Positions 8,649 through 17,122 of a DNA stretch of 64,000 nt are shown piece by piece. The notes under the pieces were generated by a model that was given only the letters and a program-made list of their open reading frames with translations, was not told the DNA's origin and did not search any database. This stretch comes from Alistipes sp. (GTDB lineage: Bacteria > Bacteroidota > Bacteroidia > Bacteroidales > Rikenellaceae), in the NCBI GenBank assembly GCA_017547175.1, contig JAFYQI010000006.1, positions 62,001 to 126,000 on the forward strand, in the 5' to 3' direction. Every line of letters begins with the position of its first letter. Within the stretch, counting starts at the first letter, position 1. Position numbers and translations under genes: made by a program.

Positions 8649-10850
8649 ATGAAACACATTGTTGCCCTCTTTACGCTTTTACTCGTTATGATGAACATTT
8701 CGTGCAGTAACACCGAGCAGCAGGAGCTGAATCCTTTGCTGACAGCTTGGGAGACCCCGTATGGAGTTCCGCCCTTCGATCAGATCGAAACCAAGCACTA
8801 TCTGCCTGCCTTTGAGGAGGCTATGGCACAGCACTGTGCCGAAATCGAGGCCATTACCGACTCCGCCGAGGAGCCTACGTTCGAGAATACGATCCTGGCT
8901 TACGACAATTCAGGATGCACCTTGGAGCAGGTATCGCTCGTGTTCGGTATGTTGTCGGCTGCCGAGACCAATCCCGAGATGCAGCAGATTGAGGTCGAGG
9001 TGATGCCGCTTTTGTCGGCTCATAGCGATCGCATTTTGCTCGACGAGCAGCTCTTTAGCCGCATCAAGTCGGTCTATGATCGTCGTGCAGAGTTGCAGTT
9101 GGATGCTACGCAGCTTCGCTTGGTAGAGAAGACATACAACGAATTTGTACGCTCGGGTGCACTCCTGGTCGGCGAGCAGAAGGAGCGCTTGAAGGCGATC
9201 AACGAGGAACTATCGACCGTTTCGGTGAAGTACGGCCAGCACATTCTGGCCGAAAATAACGCCTACAGCCTGGAATTGGTGTCGAGCCAGTTGAACGGTC
9301 TGCCGCAAAATGTGCGCGATCAGGCCCGCGAAAAGGCACAGTCGCAGGAGAAGAGCGGCTATCTCTTTACACTCCACAAACCGAGTCTGATCCCCTTCCT
9401 GACCTACTCAACTCAACGTGACCTGCGTGAAAAACTCTATAAGGCCTATCTGAATCGCGGTAATAATGGCAACGAGTACGACAACAAGCAGTTGATCAAC
9501 GACTTTATCCGTCTGCGTATCGAAAAGGCCAATCTGTTGGGTTATAAAAACTATGCCGACTATGTCGTTTCGAACGAGATGGCTCGTACGACCAAAGCGG
9601 TTTATGCGCTGTTGGATGAGATTTGGACGCCGGCTGTCGAGCGTTCGAAGCAGGAGGTGGAGGCGATGAAGCCGCTCTTTGAGCAGGACCATCCGGGCGA
9701 GACATTCCAACCGTGGGATTGGTGGTATTATGCCGAGAAGTTGCGTAAACGTGATTATTCGCTCGACGAGGAGATGTTGCGTCCCTATTTTTCGTTGGAG
9801 AATGTGCGTGGCGGCATCTTCTTCCTGGCCAATCGTCTGTACGGAGTAACCTTCCGCCCGATCGCTGTACCGGTTTATCACGAGGAGGTGACTGCCTACG
9901 AGGTACTCGACCAGGATCAGTCGCACATCGGTGTCCTCTATTTCGATTACCATCCGCGCGATGGTAAGGGGCAGGGTGCCTGGTGTGGCAATTATGTCGA
10001 GCAGCGCTATGTCGATGGTGAGCGTGTAGCTCCCGTGGTGTCGATTGTCTGCAATTTTTCGCGTCCGACAGCTTCGTCGCCGGCTCTGCTGACGGTCGAT
10101 GAGACCGAGACGCTCTTCCATGAGTTTGGTCATGCCATGCACTTCCTATTGCACGATGTGAAGTATCGTGGTCTGTCGGAGGTTGAGGGCGACTTTGTCG
10201 AGCTCCCGTCGCAGATTATGGAGAATTGGGCCTTCCATCCCGAGTTGTTGAAGAATTATGCCGTGCATTATCGTACGGGCGATGTGATTCCGCAACATCT
10301 GATCAATAAGCTCAAGCGTAGCGAACTTTTCAATCAGGGTTTCACGACTACCGAGCTGGTGGCAGCCGCTCTGTCGGATCTGGATATTCATTCGATTACG
10401 ACCTATGAGCCCTTCGATCCGATGGCCTTCGAGCACCATGCGCTGTATGAGAAGCGAGGCATGAATCCCGAGATCGAACCGCGTTACCACTATCCCTACT
10501 TCAGCCACATCTTCGACGGTGGTTATTCGGCCGGCTACTATTTCTACATCTGGGCCGAGGTGCTTGATAAGGATGCCTTTGCCGCCTTTGCCGAGAGTGG
10601 CGACTACTTCAACCGTGAGATTGCCGCACGTTTCCGCAAATTGCTCGAGAGCGGCGGTATGAAGGATGGTATGACCCTCTACCGTGAATTCCGTGGTCAG
10701 GATCCCGATAAAACGGCCATGCTGCTGGGGCGCGGACTGATCGAAAAACCGGTCGAGGAGCCCGCAAACGGTGCAAATGCAAGCGAGGAGCAGGCTGGTG
10801 AATCGGTGGGCGTCGAGATTGAGATGAAGAGTGGCCGCGACCTTAATTAG
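8649..10850 (+). CDS. dcp: M3 family metallopeptidase lipoprotein (dipeptidyl carboxypeptidase-like)
   Basis: Zinc metallopeptidase of the thimet oligopeptidase/Dcp family, which trims short peptides. The signal peptide ends in a lipobox (MMNISC), so the protein is an envelope lipoprotein; it is 733 aa. The catalytic site HEFGHAMH starts at His491, with the third zinc ligand in GDFVELPSQIMENW downstream. A Gly-Gly-Tyr substrate loop (FDGGYSAGYYFYIW) is also present. A low-complexity acidic tail (about residues 700-733) is unusual and absent from the paralogue that follows after 31 bases. Confidence 0.93.
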   Translation: MKHIVALFTLLLVMMNISCSNTEQQELNPLLTAWETPYGVPPFDQIETKHYLPAFEEAMAQHCAEIEAITDSAEEPTFENTILAYDNSGCTLEQVSLVFGMLSAAETNPEMQQIEVEVMPLLSAHSDRILLDEQLFSRIKSVYDRRAELQLDATQLRLVEKTYNEFVRSGALLVGEQKERLKAINEELSTVSVKYGQHILAENNAYSLELVSSQLNGLPQNVRDQAREKAQSQEKSGYLFTLHKPSLIPFLTYSTQRDLREKLYKAYLNRGNNGNEYDNKQLINDFIRLRIEKANLLGYKNYADYVVSNEMARTTKAVYALLDEIWTPAVERSKQEVEAMKPLFEQDHPGETFQPWDWWYYAEKLRKRDYSLDEEMLRPYFSLENVRGGIFFLANRLYGVTFRPIAVPVYHEEVTAYEVLDQDQSHIGVLYFDYHPRDGKGQGAWCGNYVEQRYVDGERVAPVVSIVCNFSRPTASSPALLTVDETETLFHEFGHAMHFLLHDVKYRGLSEVEGDFVELPSQIMENWAFHPELLKNYAVHYRTGDVIPQHLINKLKRSELFNQGFTTTELVAAALSDLDIHSITTYEPFDPMAFEHHALYEKRGMNPEIEPRYHYPYFSHIFDGGYSAGYYFYIWAEVLDKDAFAAFAESGDYFNREIAARFRKLLESGGMKDGMTLYREFRGQDPDKTAMLLGRGLIEKPVEEPANGANASEEQAGESVGVEIEMKSGRDLN

Positions 10851-10881
10851 CAACGAAACCAAACAAATAATAAGCAATAAG

Positions 10882-12999
10882 ATGAAAAAGTTATTCATTA
10901 TGGCATTTTCCGCATTGGCCGTATCGTGTGGTGATCAGTCGATTCCCAAGGCCGACTATCCGGAATTGGATCTTACGAATCCATTGCTGGCGGAGTGGAA
11001 TACTCCCTACCAGACCCCTCCCTTCTCGCAGATTAAATTGGAGCATTTCGAGCCTGCTGTGGAGGCCGCGATTGCCTGCTCGCGTGCCGAGATCGAGGCT
11101 ATTGTCAACAATCCTGAGAAACCTACCTTCTACAATACGATCGTTGCGATGGAGCGCAGTGGCGAGTTGTTGAATCGTGTAGCGGGAGTCTTCTACAACC
11201 TGATGGGTACGGATGCTACGCCCGAGATGCAGGAGGTGGCACAGCGTATTCAGCCCAAGATGACCGAACTGAGCAATGATATTTCGCTCAACCCGGTGCT
11301 CTTCGAGCGCGTGAAGGCCGTGTATGAGAAGCCCGGTTTCGGCCTCTCGAAGATCGACAAGAAGCTTTTGGAGGATACCTACAAAGGCTTTGCCCGTAGC
11401 GGTGCAGCCCTCTCGGAGGAGGATAAGGAACTCTATCGTCAGTACTCGAACGAACTCTCGGCTCTGACCCTGCAGTTTGGTCAGAACGCCCTGAAGGCTA
11501 CGAATGCCTATACGCTCAACATCACCGATGCCAAGCAGGTGGAGGAGTTGCCCGACTTCGTGAAGGAGGGTCTTGCTGCCGAGGCCAAGGCGCGCGGTGA
11601 GAAGGGTTGGACGGTGACCTTGCAGGCCCCGAGCTATGTTCCCTTCCTGACCTATTCGTCGAATCGCGCACTCAAGGAGCAGTTGTGGAAGGCCTCGAAC
11701 TCGCGCGCCCTGGGTGGTGAGTTCGACAACTCGGAGGTGATCAAGGGTATCGTCAATACGCGCCTCAAGATTGCCAACTTGCTGGGCTTTGAGACCTATG
11801 CAGACTACGTGCTCGAGGAGCGCATGGCCGAGAATCGTGAGACTGTGAACAACTTCCTCGAGGAGTTGCTGACCGCCACGAAGGAGTATGCCGATGCCGA
11901 CTACAAGACCATCAGCGAGTATGCAGCTTCGAAGGGTTTCGAGGGTGAGCTGATGCCCTGGGATTGGGCCTACTACAACGAGCAGTATAAGGACGAGAAA
12001 TATGCCCTCTCGGATGAGGTTGTGAAGCCCTATTTCAAGCTCGAGAACGTGAAGAAGGGTGTCTTCCTGCTGGCCAACAAGCTCTACGGTCTAAACTTCA
12101 CCGAGACGAAGGAGATCGAGGGCTACCACGAGGAGACGACTGTCTATGAGGTGACTGACAAGGATGGTCGCTTTATGGCTGTCCTCTACCTTGATTTCCA
12201 CCCCCGCGCCACGAAGCGTGCCGGTGCTTGGATGACCGATTTCCGCGGTTCGAAGATCGTGGATGGCGTTGAGACGCGTCCCTTGGTATCACTTGTGATG
12301 AACTTCTCGAAGCCCACCGAGACGAAGCCTGCACTGCTGACCTTCGACGAGGTGGAGACCTTCCTCCATGAGTTTGGTCATGGTCTGCACGGCATTTTGG
12401 CCGAGGGTGAGTATGGCTCGATGACCGGTACGGCGGTCTATCGTGACTTTGTGGAGCTCCCGTCGCAGATCATGGAGAATTGGGCGACCGAGAAGGAGTT
12501 CCTCGACCAGTGGGCCGAGCACTATGAGACGGGCGAGAAGATGCCGATTGAGATTATCGATCGTATCGTGGCTGCCCAGAATTACCTGGCCGCCTATGCC
12601 AACGTGCGTCAGCTCTCATTTGGTATCAGCGACATGGCATGGCATACCCTCACCGAGCCTTTTGAGGGCAATGTCGCCGAGTTTGAGCAGCAGGCCATGG
12701 CCTCAACGCAGGTGCTGCCCGTAGTTCCCGGTACGGCAATGGCTCCTGCCTTTACGCACATCTTCTCGGGTGGCTATGCAGCCGGCTACTACAGCTACAA
12801 GTGGGCTGAGGTGCTGGAGGCTGATGCCTTCTCCATGTTCAAGGAGCAGGGTGTCTTCAACGAGAAGGTGGCTGCCTCCTTCCGCGAGCACATCCTCTCG
12901 AAGGGTGGTACCGAGCATCCCATGGATCTCTACGTGAAGTTCCGTGGTCACAAGCCCGCAACGCAGGCGTTGATTGATAAGATGCAACTCGGCAAATAG
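10882..12999 (+). CDS. dcp: M3 family metallopeptidase lipoprotein, tandem paralogue
   Basis: Second Dcp-like zinc peptidase. The start is at MKKLFIMAFSALAVSC (ATG 10882), which restores a lipoprotein signal peptide with lipobox Cys; the in-frame extension upstream has no signal character. 705 aa. HEFGHGLH starts at His496, with the conserved RDFVELPSQIMENWA and FSGGYAAGYYSYKW motifs. It shares domain order with the upstream gene but is clearly diverged, so this is an old tandem duplication. A long imperfect hairpin begins on its stop codon. Confidence 0.94.
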   Translation: MKKLFIMAFSALAVSCGDQSIPKADYPELDLTNPLLAEWNTPYQTPPFSQIKLEHFEPAVEAAIACSRAEIEAIVNNPEKPTFYNTIVAMERSGELLNRVAGVFYNLMGTDATPEMQEVAQRIQPKMTELSNDISLNPVLFERVKAVYEKPGFGLSKIDKKLLEDTYKGFARSGAALSEEDKELYRQYSNELSALTLQFGQNALKATNAYTLNITDAKQVEELPDFVKEGLAAEAKARGEKGWTVTLQAPSYVPFLTYSSNRALKEQLWKASNSRALGGEFDNSEVIKGIVNTRLKIANLLGFETYADYVLEERMAENRETVNNFLEELLTATKEYADADYKTISEYAASKGFEGELMPWDWAYYNEQYKDEKYALSDEVVKPYFKLENVKKGVFLLANKLYGLNFTETKEIEGYHEETTVYEVTDKDGRFMAVLYLDFHPRATKRAGAWMTDFRGSKIVDGVETRPLVSLVMNFSKPTETKPALLTFDEVETFLHEFGHGLHGILAEGEYGSMTGTAVYRDFVELPSQIMENWATEKEFLDQWAEHYETGEKMPIEIIDRIVAAQNYLAAYANVRQLSFGISDMAWHTLTEPFEGNVAEFEQQAMASTQVLPVVPGTAMAPAFTHIFSGGYAAGYYSYKWAEVLEADAFSMFKEQGVFNEKVAASFREHILSKGGTEHPMDLYVKFRGHKPATQALIDKMQLGK

Positions 13000-13124
13000 T
13001 TTTCGATTTTATAGGGCATATTTGCACTTGCACTTGCGAGGCGCGAATGGGAAATACGCTTTGTATGACCCATCCGCGCCTCACTTCGTTTAAGCACAAA
13101 TCTGCTCCTCTAAAATCAAAAACT
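12998..13124. repeat. Long imperfect hairpin element, copy A
   Basis: The outer arms AGTTTTCGATTTTA (12998-13011) and TAAAATCAAAAACT (13111-13124) pair 13/14. The inner arms AGGCGCGAATGGG and CCCATCCGCGCCT pair with one internal A/C mismatch. The apex carries a TAC/GTA mini-stem. Copy B at 34555-34681 has the same plan. It begins within the dcp2 stop codon. Confidence 0.75.
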
Positions 13125-13146
13125 GTGGTGCTGATAACTCTAACAC

Positions 13147-13250
13147 AAAAGCGGCTTCTTAAGCCGCCCCATCCGGGGCTTACTTCATAAATTGTAGCAG
13201 CTTCTCACCAAAAATGAAAGACCCTGCTAAGAGCAGGGCCTGGTGTCGAG
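13147..13250. repeat. Cluster of small hairpins and a half copy of the long hairpin element
   Basis: AAGCGGCTT/AAGCCGC (13149-13166) forms one hairpin and CCCTGCT/AGCAGGG (around 13230-13247) another. Between them 13168-13220 reproduces the right arm of copy B: the first 17 bases from CCCATCCGG are identical and the CTTCTCACC block recurs. No left arm is visible. No gene was found in 13000-13345. Confidence 0.65.
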
Positions 13251-13290
13251 CTTGACAGAACAAAACCGGTCGTGGCGCTAACGATCCTAA

Positions 13291-13321
13291 AACAAAAGCC
13301 GGCTAAAAGCCGGCTTTATCT
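13291..13321 (-). terminator. Terminator of the leftward six-gene operon
   Basis: A perfect hairpin AAAGCCGGC/GCCGGCTTT (13295-13317) with a TTTTA loop. On the minus strand it is followed by TGTTTT. It lies 29 bases past the stop of the CE8 esterase gene. Confidence 0.75.
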
Positions 13322-13345
13322 CTTTCATTTCGTGATAGGTTTCGG

Positions 13346-14839
13346 TTACTCCATCGGATTCCAGCCACCCAATACGAAGGCGGGATCCATGTAGGAGGCG
13401 ATGAGCTCCTTGTCCTTCTCGCCATCCAGGCGGCGTGAGCCCTTGAGGCGCTGCGAGCAGTCAATCGGGTTACCCTCCGTGTCGCGGCTGTCGTACTCCC
13501 AGTAGCGCTGATCAACCAGCTTCTCGGGCAGACCCATCCAACCAATGGGGTGGATGTTGTTCATTGTGCAGTGGATCAACACCGCCTCACAATAGTCATA
13601 TTTGGGGTTCGTACGGGCCAGAACCGAATACTTGCTGAGGCCCTCAAAGTGGCAGCGCACAAAGACGTTGCCGTGGTTTTGGTCGGTGTTGCGGATCCAC
13701 ATGAAGGGACCATAAGACTGCAACTCGCAGGCGTTGAAGAAGCAGGGGCCACGACCCAAAATCGTATCGCCATCGCCGATGATGCGGCACTTGTTCAGAT
13801 AGACCGATCCGTTGGCCTGCAGCGCATCGCCCGAGCCGATGATGGTTACCTGATCCAACAAAATACGCTCACCCATGACGAGCAGACCTTCGGCCTGACC
13901 CTTCAGGTCGGTGGCAATCGTCAGATTGCGCATCGTGAGGTCCTCGCAGTTGTCGGCCATAAAGGCTGCACGACGCGACGGGAAGGTGCCCGGCCACTCG
14001 TTGGTGGCTACGTTGGCGGGGTAGGGGTTGAAAACCTCGTTGTTGGGATAGTGTACGCGTACCCCCTCGCGGCTCTCGCCCTCGATCGTGAGATTACGCT
14101 TCGAGCGGAAATAGACCAGCTCTTCGTAGTCACCGTTGTGGATAAAGATCGTGTAGGGCTCGGTGTTGAAGTCGGGAATGTGGTCCAGAGCACCCTGCAC
14201 GGTGTTGAAATCGCCCGTACCGTCGGCATTGACCGTCAGGCGGTACTGATTCTTGGCAGGAGCCGTCTTCTTGGTCTTAAAGCGCCATTTATCGCCCTTT
14301 GTGATGCCGTGGAACGAGCCGTCCTTGGTCGTCAGCACACCCTCGTCGATCGTGACGTAGTACTCCTTGCCGTAGTCGAGCAGGTTGTGGTGGAGGTAGA
14401 TCTCGGCACGGTTCTCACGTACCAGGATCGGATGGAAATGGAAACCGTCCGTGAAGCCGCCGATGATCGTGAGTTGGTACTCGTCACTTGTCGGCGAGGC
14501 CACACCCGAGGGGGTGCCGGGCTTCGTATTGGCATTTGTCAGGCGCGGCTGATCGTAGCTGTATGGCTCCCACGTGTAGGGGGCCTTGGGAAGTTTGCGA
14601 CGCTCGGTCGGACCGGCCGGAATCGAGAGGTCGAGGCTGTCCACGACCTGATCCGTATCGGCATCCCATACGCGGACCATGCCCGAATTACCCACCGTGG
14701 GGGTTGAATTGAAGTAGATCGTCAGTCGCGTGTCGGGGTTCACGTTACGTGCACCCGCTGCGGGGAAAAGTTCCTGCTCGATGGTCGAGCCGCAGGCGGT
14801 CAGCGCAAGGCCGAGCACCAGCGTTAGCAGTCGTTTCAT
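13346..14839 (-). CDS. CE8 pectin methylesterase-like lipoprotein with N-terminal Ig-like domain
   Basis: Probable carbohydrate esterase of family 8 (pectin demethylation). A lipoprotein signal peptide (ALTAC) is followed by an Ig-like domain of the bacterial 'big/SbsA' type (about 25-190), then a right-handed beta-helix from about 205. Aligned by eye to classic CE8 enzymes, the catalytic Asp pair is kept (GSGDAL, D338; GDGDTILG, D358; spacing 20 against about 21), as is an Arg in the LxR position (R409). The Gln before the first Asp is replaced by Gly. Last gene of a tight six-gene leftward run. Substrate not proven. Confidence 0.85.
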   Translation of the reverse strand: MKRLLTLVLGLALTACGSTIEQELFPAAGARNVNPDTRLTIYFNSTPTVGNSGMVRVWDADTDQVVDSLDLSIPAGPTERRKLPKAPYTWEPYSYDQPRLTNANTKPGTPSGVASPTSDEYQLTIIGGFTDGFHFHPILVRENRAEIYLHHNLLDYGKEYYVTIDEGVLTTKDGSFHGITKGDKWRFKTKKTAPAKNQYRLTVNADGTGDFNTVQGALDHIPDFNTEPYTIFIHNGDYEELVYFRSKRNLTIEGESREGVRVHYPNNEVFNPYPANVATNEWPGTFPSRRAAFMADNCEDLTMRNLTIATDLKGQAEGLLVMGERILLDQVTIIGSGDALQANGSVYLNKCRIIGDGDTILGRGPCFFNACELQSYGPFMWIRNTDQNHGNVFVRCHFEGLSKYSVLARTNPKYDYCEAVLIHCTMNNIHPIGWMGLPEKLVDQRYWEYDSRDTEGNPIDCSQRLKGSRRLDGEKDKELIASYMDPAFVLGGWNPME

Positions 14840-14865
14840 GGTTGGAAAGTGTTTAAGGGTTGGAT

Positions 14866-16251
14866 TTAGTAGCTTAGATGGCAGAGCAGTGCGTCGGGCA
14901 TCTGTTCCAACTCCTCAAAGGGGAGTAGCATGGCCAGGTCGCGCTCTACAACGCCTGTGCCGAAATCGAAGTCATCACCCGTGAAGAAGCGGGTCGGGAC
15001 GGCGCCCGAGAAACCTTCGCGGGCGTAGTAGTTGCGGAGCGAACTGCTTGCAGGGATGAGAAAGAGTCCTCGTTTGCCGGCGATACGCCCCTCGGCAATG
15101 GCTCGATGAATCAGCTCCGAGGCATAGCCTCGATTGCGATAGGCGGTGGCGGTGGCTACGGCATAGAGGTACGAAAACTCTCCAAGGGTCGTTCGTAAGG
15201 GGATCAGGTGCAGCATGGCCACCACCTTGCCGTCGGCTTCGTAGGTGAGCATCTGCTCCGCGCGGTAGTGGCGGATGAGGAATTGCTCGACATAGGTTGT
15301 CCCTTCGTCAGGGAAGGCCTCCAGCCACAGGCGTCGGCAGGCTTGTTGCCCAGCATCAAGCAACTCAGCGCGATACTTCACCTGCAGACGGGTCGGGTAG
15401 TAGGATAGTTTCGCTTTGCGCAACCCCTCCAGCCCCAGATCCTCCTCGCGATTCAGCAGCGTGAAACGCGGATCGAGTTGTTCGGCAAAGAGGCGATTGA
15501 TGATGGTGAAGGCTCCTTCATAACGCGTGTCGGCCTTCTCGACATGGATATCGAACGTGTGGTCGTTGAGGGCTGAGCCGTAAGTAAAGGCGATGAGTCG
15601 ATCCTCGACATAGATGCAGCCGCCTTGTAACCCCAGCTCCTCGAAGTGATCAAAGGCTTCCACCATCGCCTGACGCTCCTCGTTGAGGCCCCCTTCGGTG
15701 CAGCCGTTGCGGTGGCGACACCACTCCTGCTCGAGCTCGATGCACTGCGCAAAGTGATCGCGCGTCAGGGTTTCGTAGCGGTAGGTGGGGTAGTTGCTGG
15801 TGAAACGGTTGATGTGATTGCGCTTGGGTTGGTAGTTCTTGCCCTGCAGGCGGCTCAGATCCTCGCGTCGATAGAGGTAGTCGCGTGTGGCGCGGTTATC
15901 GTCGAAGGCAAAGTGGTCAGGAAAGGCCTCCTCGAGCATACTTTTGCCCTCTTCGGTGAGCCCCACCAGTCGCAGCGGTTCGCCCTGTGCCTCCGCCTCG
16001 GCAATCAGTAGGCGGATGACGGCTCCAAAGTCACCCTCGCCAATGGGCTGCATGTAACCTGTCTTTGCCCCTCCGTCGATCCGAAAGCGGATGACGAGAA
16101 ACCCTTCAACCTCCGCCCAGGCTGTGTCGTAGAAGGCCCGCCAACAGAAGATGTTGGCAAACGAGAGGTCGCAATTATACAGACCACGCCCCATTGTGTA
16201 GGATTCAATGCGAGCGCGGTCTGCAAGGGTTATGGGCTGAAAACGGATCAT
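14866..16251 (-). CDS. DUF2156 (LPG-synthase C-terminal-like) fused to GNAT acetyltransferase
   Basis: 461 aa with two halves of the acyltransferase fold. Residues about 1-290 match DUF2156, related to the aminoacyl-transferase domain of lysylphosphatidylglycerol synthase; the motif region GGCIYVEDRLIAFTYG is characteristic. Residues about 305-461 are a GNAT N-acetyltransferase with the acetyl-CoA loop RNRGYASEL. Cytoplasmic, no signal peptide. It lies seven bases after nadC and is followed by the CE8 gene. The substrate is unknown; dual acyl transfer is inference from the domains. Confidence 0.82.
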   Translation of the reverse strand: MIRFQPITLADRARIESYTMGRGLYNCDLSFANIFCWRAFYDTAWAEVEGFLVIRFRIDGGAKTGYMQPIGEGDFGAVIRLLIAEAEAQGEPLRLVGLTEEGKSMLEEAFPDHFAFDDNRATRDYLYRREDLSRLQGKNYQPKRNHINRFTSNYPTYRYETLTRDHFAQCIELEQEWCRHRNGCTEGGLNEERQAMVEAFDHFEELGLQGGCIYVEDRLIAFTYGSALNDHTFDIHVEKADTRYEGAFTIINRLFAEQLDPRFTLLNREEDLGLEGLRKAKLSYYPTRLQVKYRAELLDAGQQACRRLWLEAFPDEGTTYVEQFLIRHYRAEQMLTYEADGKVVAMLHLIPLRTTLGEFSYLYAVATATAYRNRGYASELIHRAIAEGRIAGKRGLFLIPASSSLRNYYAREGFSGAVPTRFFTGDDFDFGTGVVERDLAMLLPFEELEQMPDALLCHLSY

Positions 16252-16258
16252 GCGTACT

Positions 16259-17113
16259 CTATTCGCAGGCCTTGAGCGACATGTCGAGCGAGCGGATCTG
16301 GTGCGTCAGTGCGCCAACCGAGATGAAATCGACACCGCACTCGGCGTAGGCGCGCATCGTCTCGAGCGTGATACCGCCACTCGACTCCGTTTCGCAGCGA
16401 CCAGCCACCTTCTTCACCGCCTCGCGGGTCATCTCGGGGCTAAAGTTATCGAACATGATGCGATCCACACCACCGGCTGCAAAGACCTCGTCGATATCCT
16501 CCAAGGATCGTACCTCGCACTCGATGGGGATGTTCTTGCCCTTCTCGGTCAGGTATTTCTTGGCACCCTCGACTGCCTGACGAATACCGCCGGCAAAGTC
16601 GATATGGTTGTCCTTCAGCAGAATCATGTCGAAGAGTCCCATGCGGTGATTCTCGCCACCACCGATCTTCACGGCCATCTTGTCCAAGACGCGCATGCCG
16701 GGCGTGGTCTTGCGCGTGTCGAGGACCTTCGTGTGCAGCCCCTCAAGGTGCTTGACGTAGAAGGCCGTCTGGGTAGCCACACCACTCATGCGCTGCATGA
16801 TGTTGAGCAGGATGCGCTCCGCCTGCAGCAGCGAGCGCAGACCGCCCGAAACGTAGAAGGCTACATCTCCCGGTTTTACACGATCGCCATCGTGCAGAAT
16901 CTGCTCGAATTTCATCGTCGGATCCAGACGCTCCAGCACGATCTGGGCAATCTCGATACCGGCAATCACACCCTCCTGCTTGCACAGCAGGCGCATGCGA
17001 CCCTGCTCCGATGCGGGGATGCAGCAGAGCGACGTGTGGTCACCATCACCGATGTCCTCTTTGATGGCCAATTCGATTAACTCATCGACAAAAGGTTTGT
17101 ACTCAGCTTTCAT
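16259..17113 (-). CDS. nadC: Nicotinate-nucleotide diphosphorylase (carboxylating), quinolinate phosphoribosyltransferase
   Basis: Converts quinolinate and PRPP to nicotinate mononucleotide in de novo NAD synthesis. At 284 aa it is standard length. The motifs LDTRKTTPGMR (substrate-binding Arg/Lys), GGGENHRMGLFD, LLKDNH and the C-terminal SVGALTH are all intact. nadA and nadB are not in the window. It lies nine bases from the TonB receptor stop, in the same leftward run. Confidence 0.97.
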   Translation of the reverse strand: MKAEYKPFVDELIELAIKEDIGDGDHTSLCCIPASEQGRMRLLCKQEGVIAGIEIAQIVLERLDPTMKFEQILHDGDRVKPGDVAFYVSGGLRSLLQAERILLNIMQRMSGVATQTAFYVKHLEGLHTKVLDTRKTTPGMRVLDKMAVKIGGGENHRMGLFDMILLKDNHIDFAGGIRQAVEGAKKYLTEKGKNIPIECEVRSLEDIDEVFAAGGVDRIMFDNFSPEMTREAVKKVAGRCETESSGGITLETMRAYAECGVDFISVGALTHQIRSLDMSLKACE

Positions 17114-17122
17114 GATACTATA

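Noticed and set aside
13000..13345. tRNA or other known structured RNA in the hairpin-rich gap
   Set aside because: No cloverleaf, T-loop consensus or CCA end could be found on either strand.
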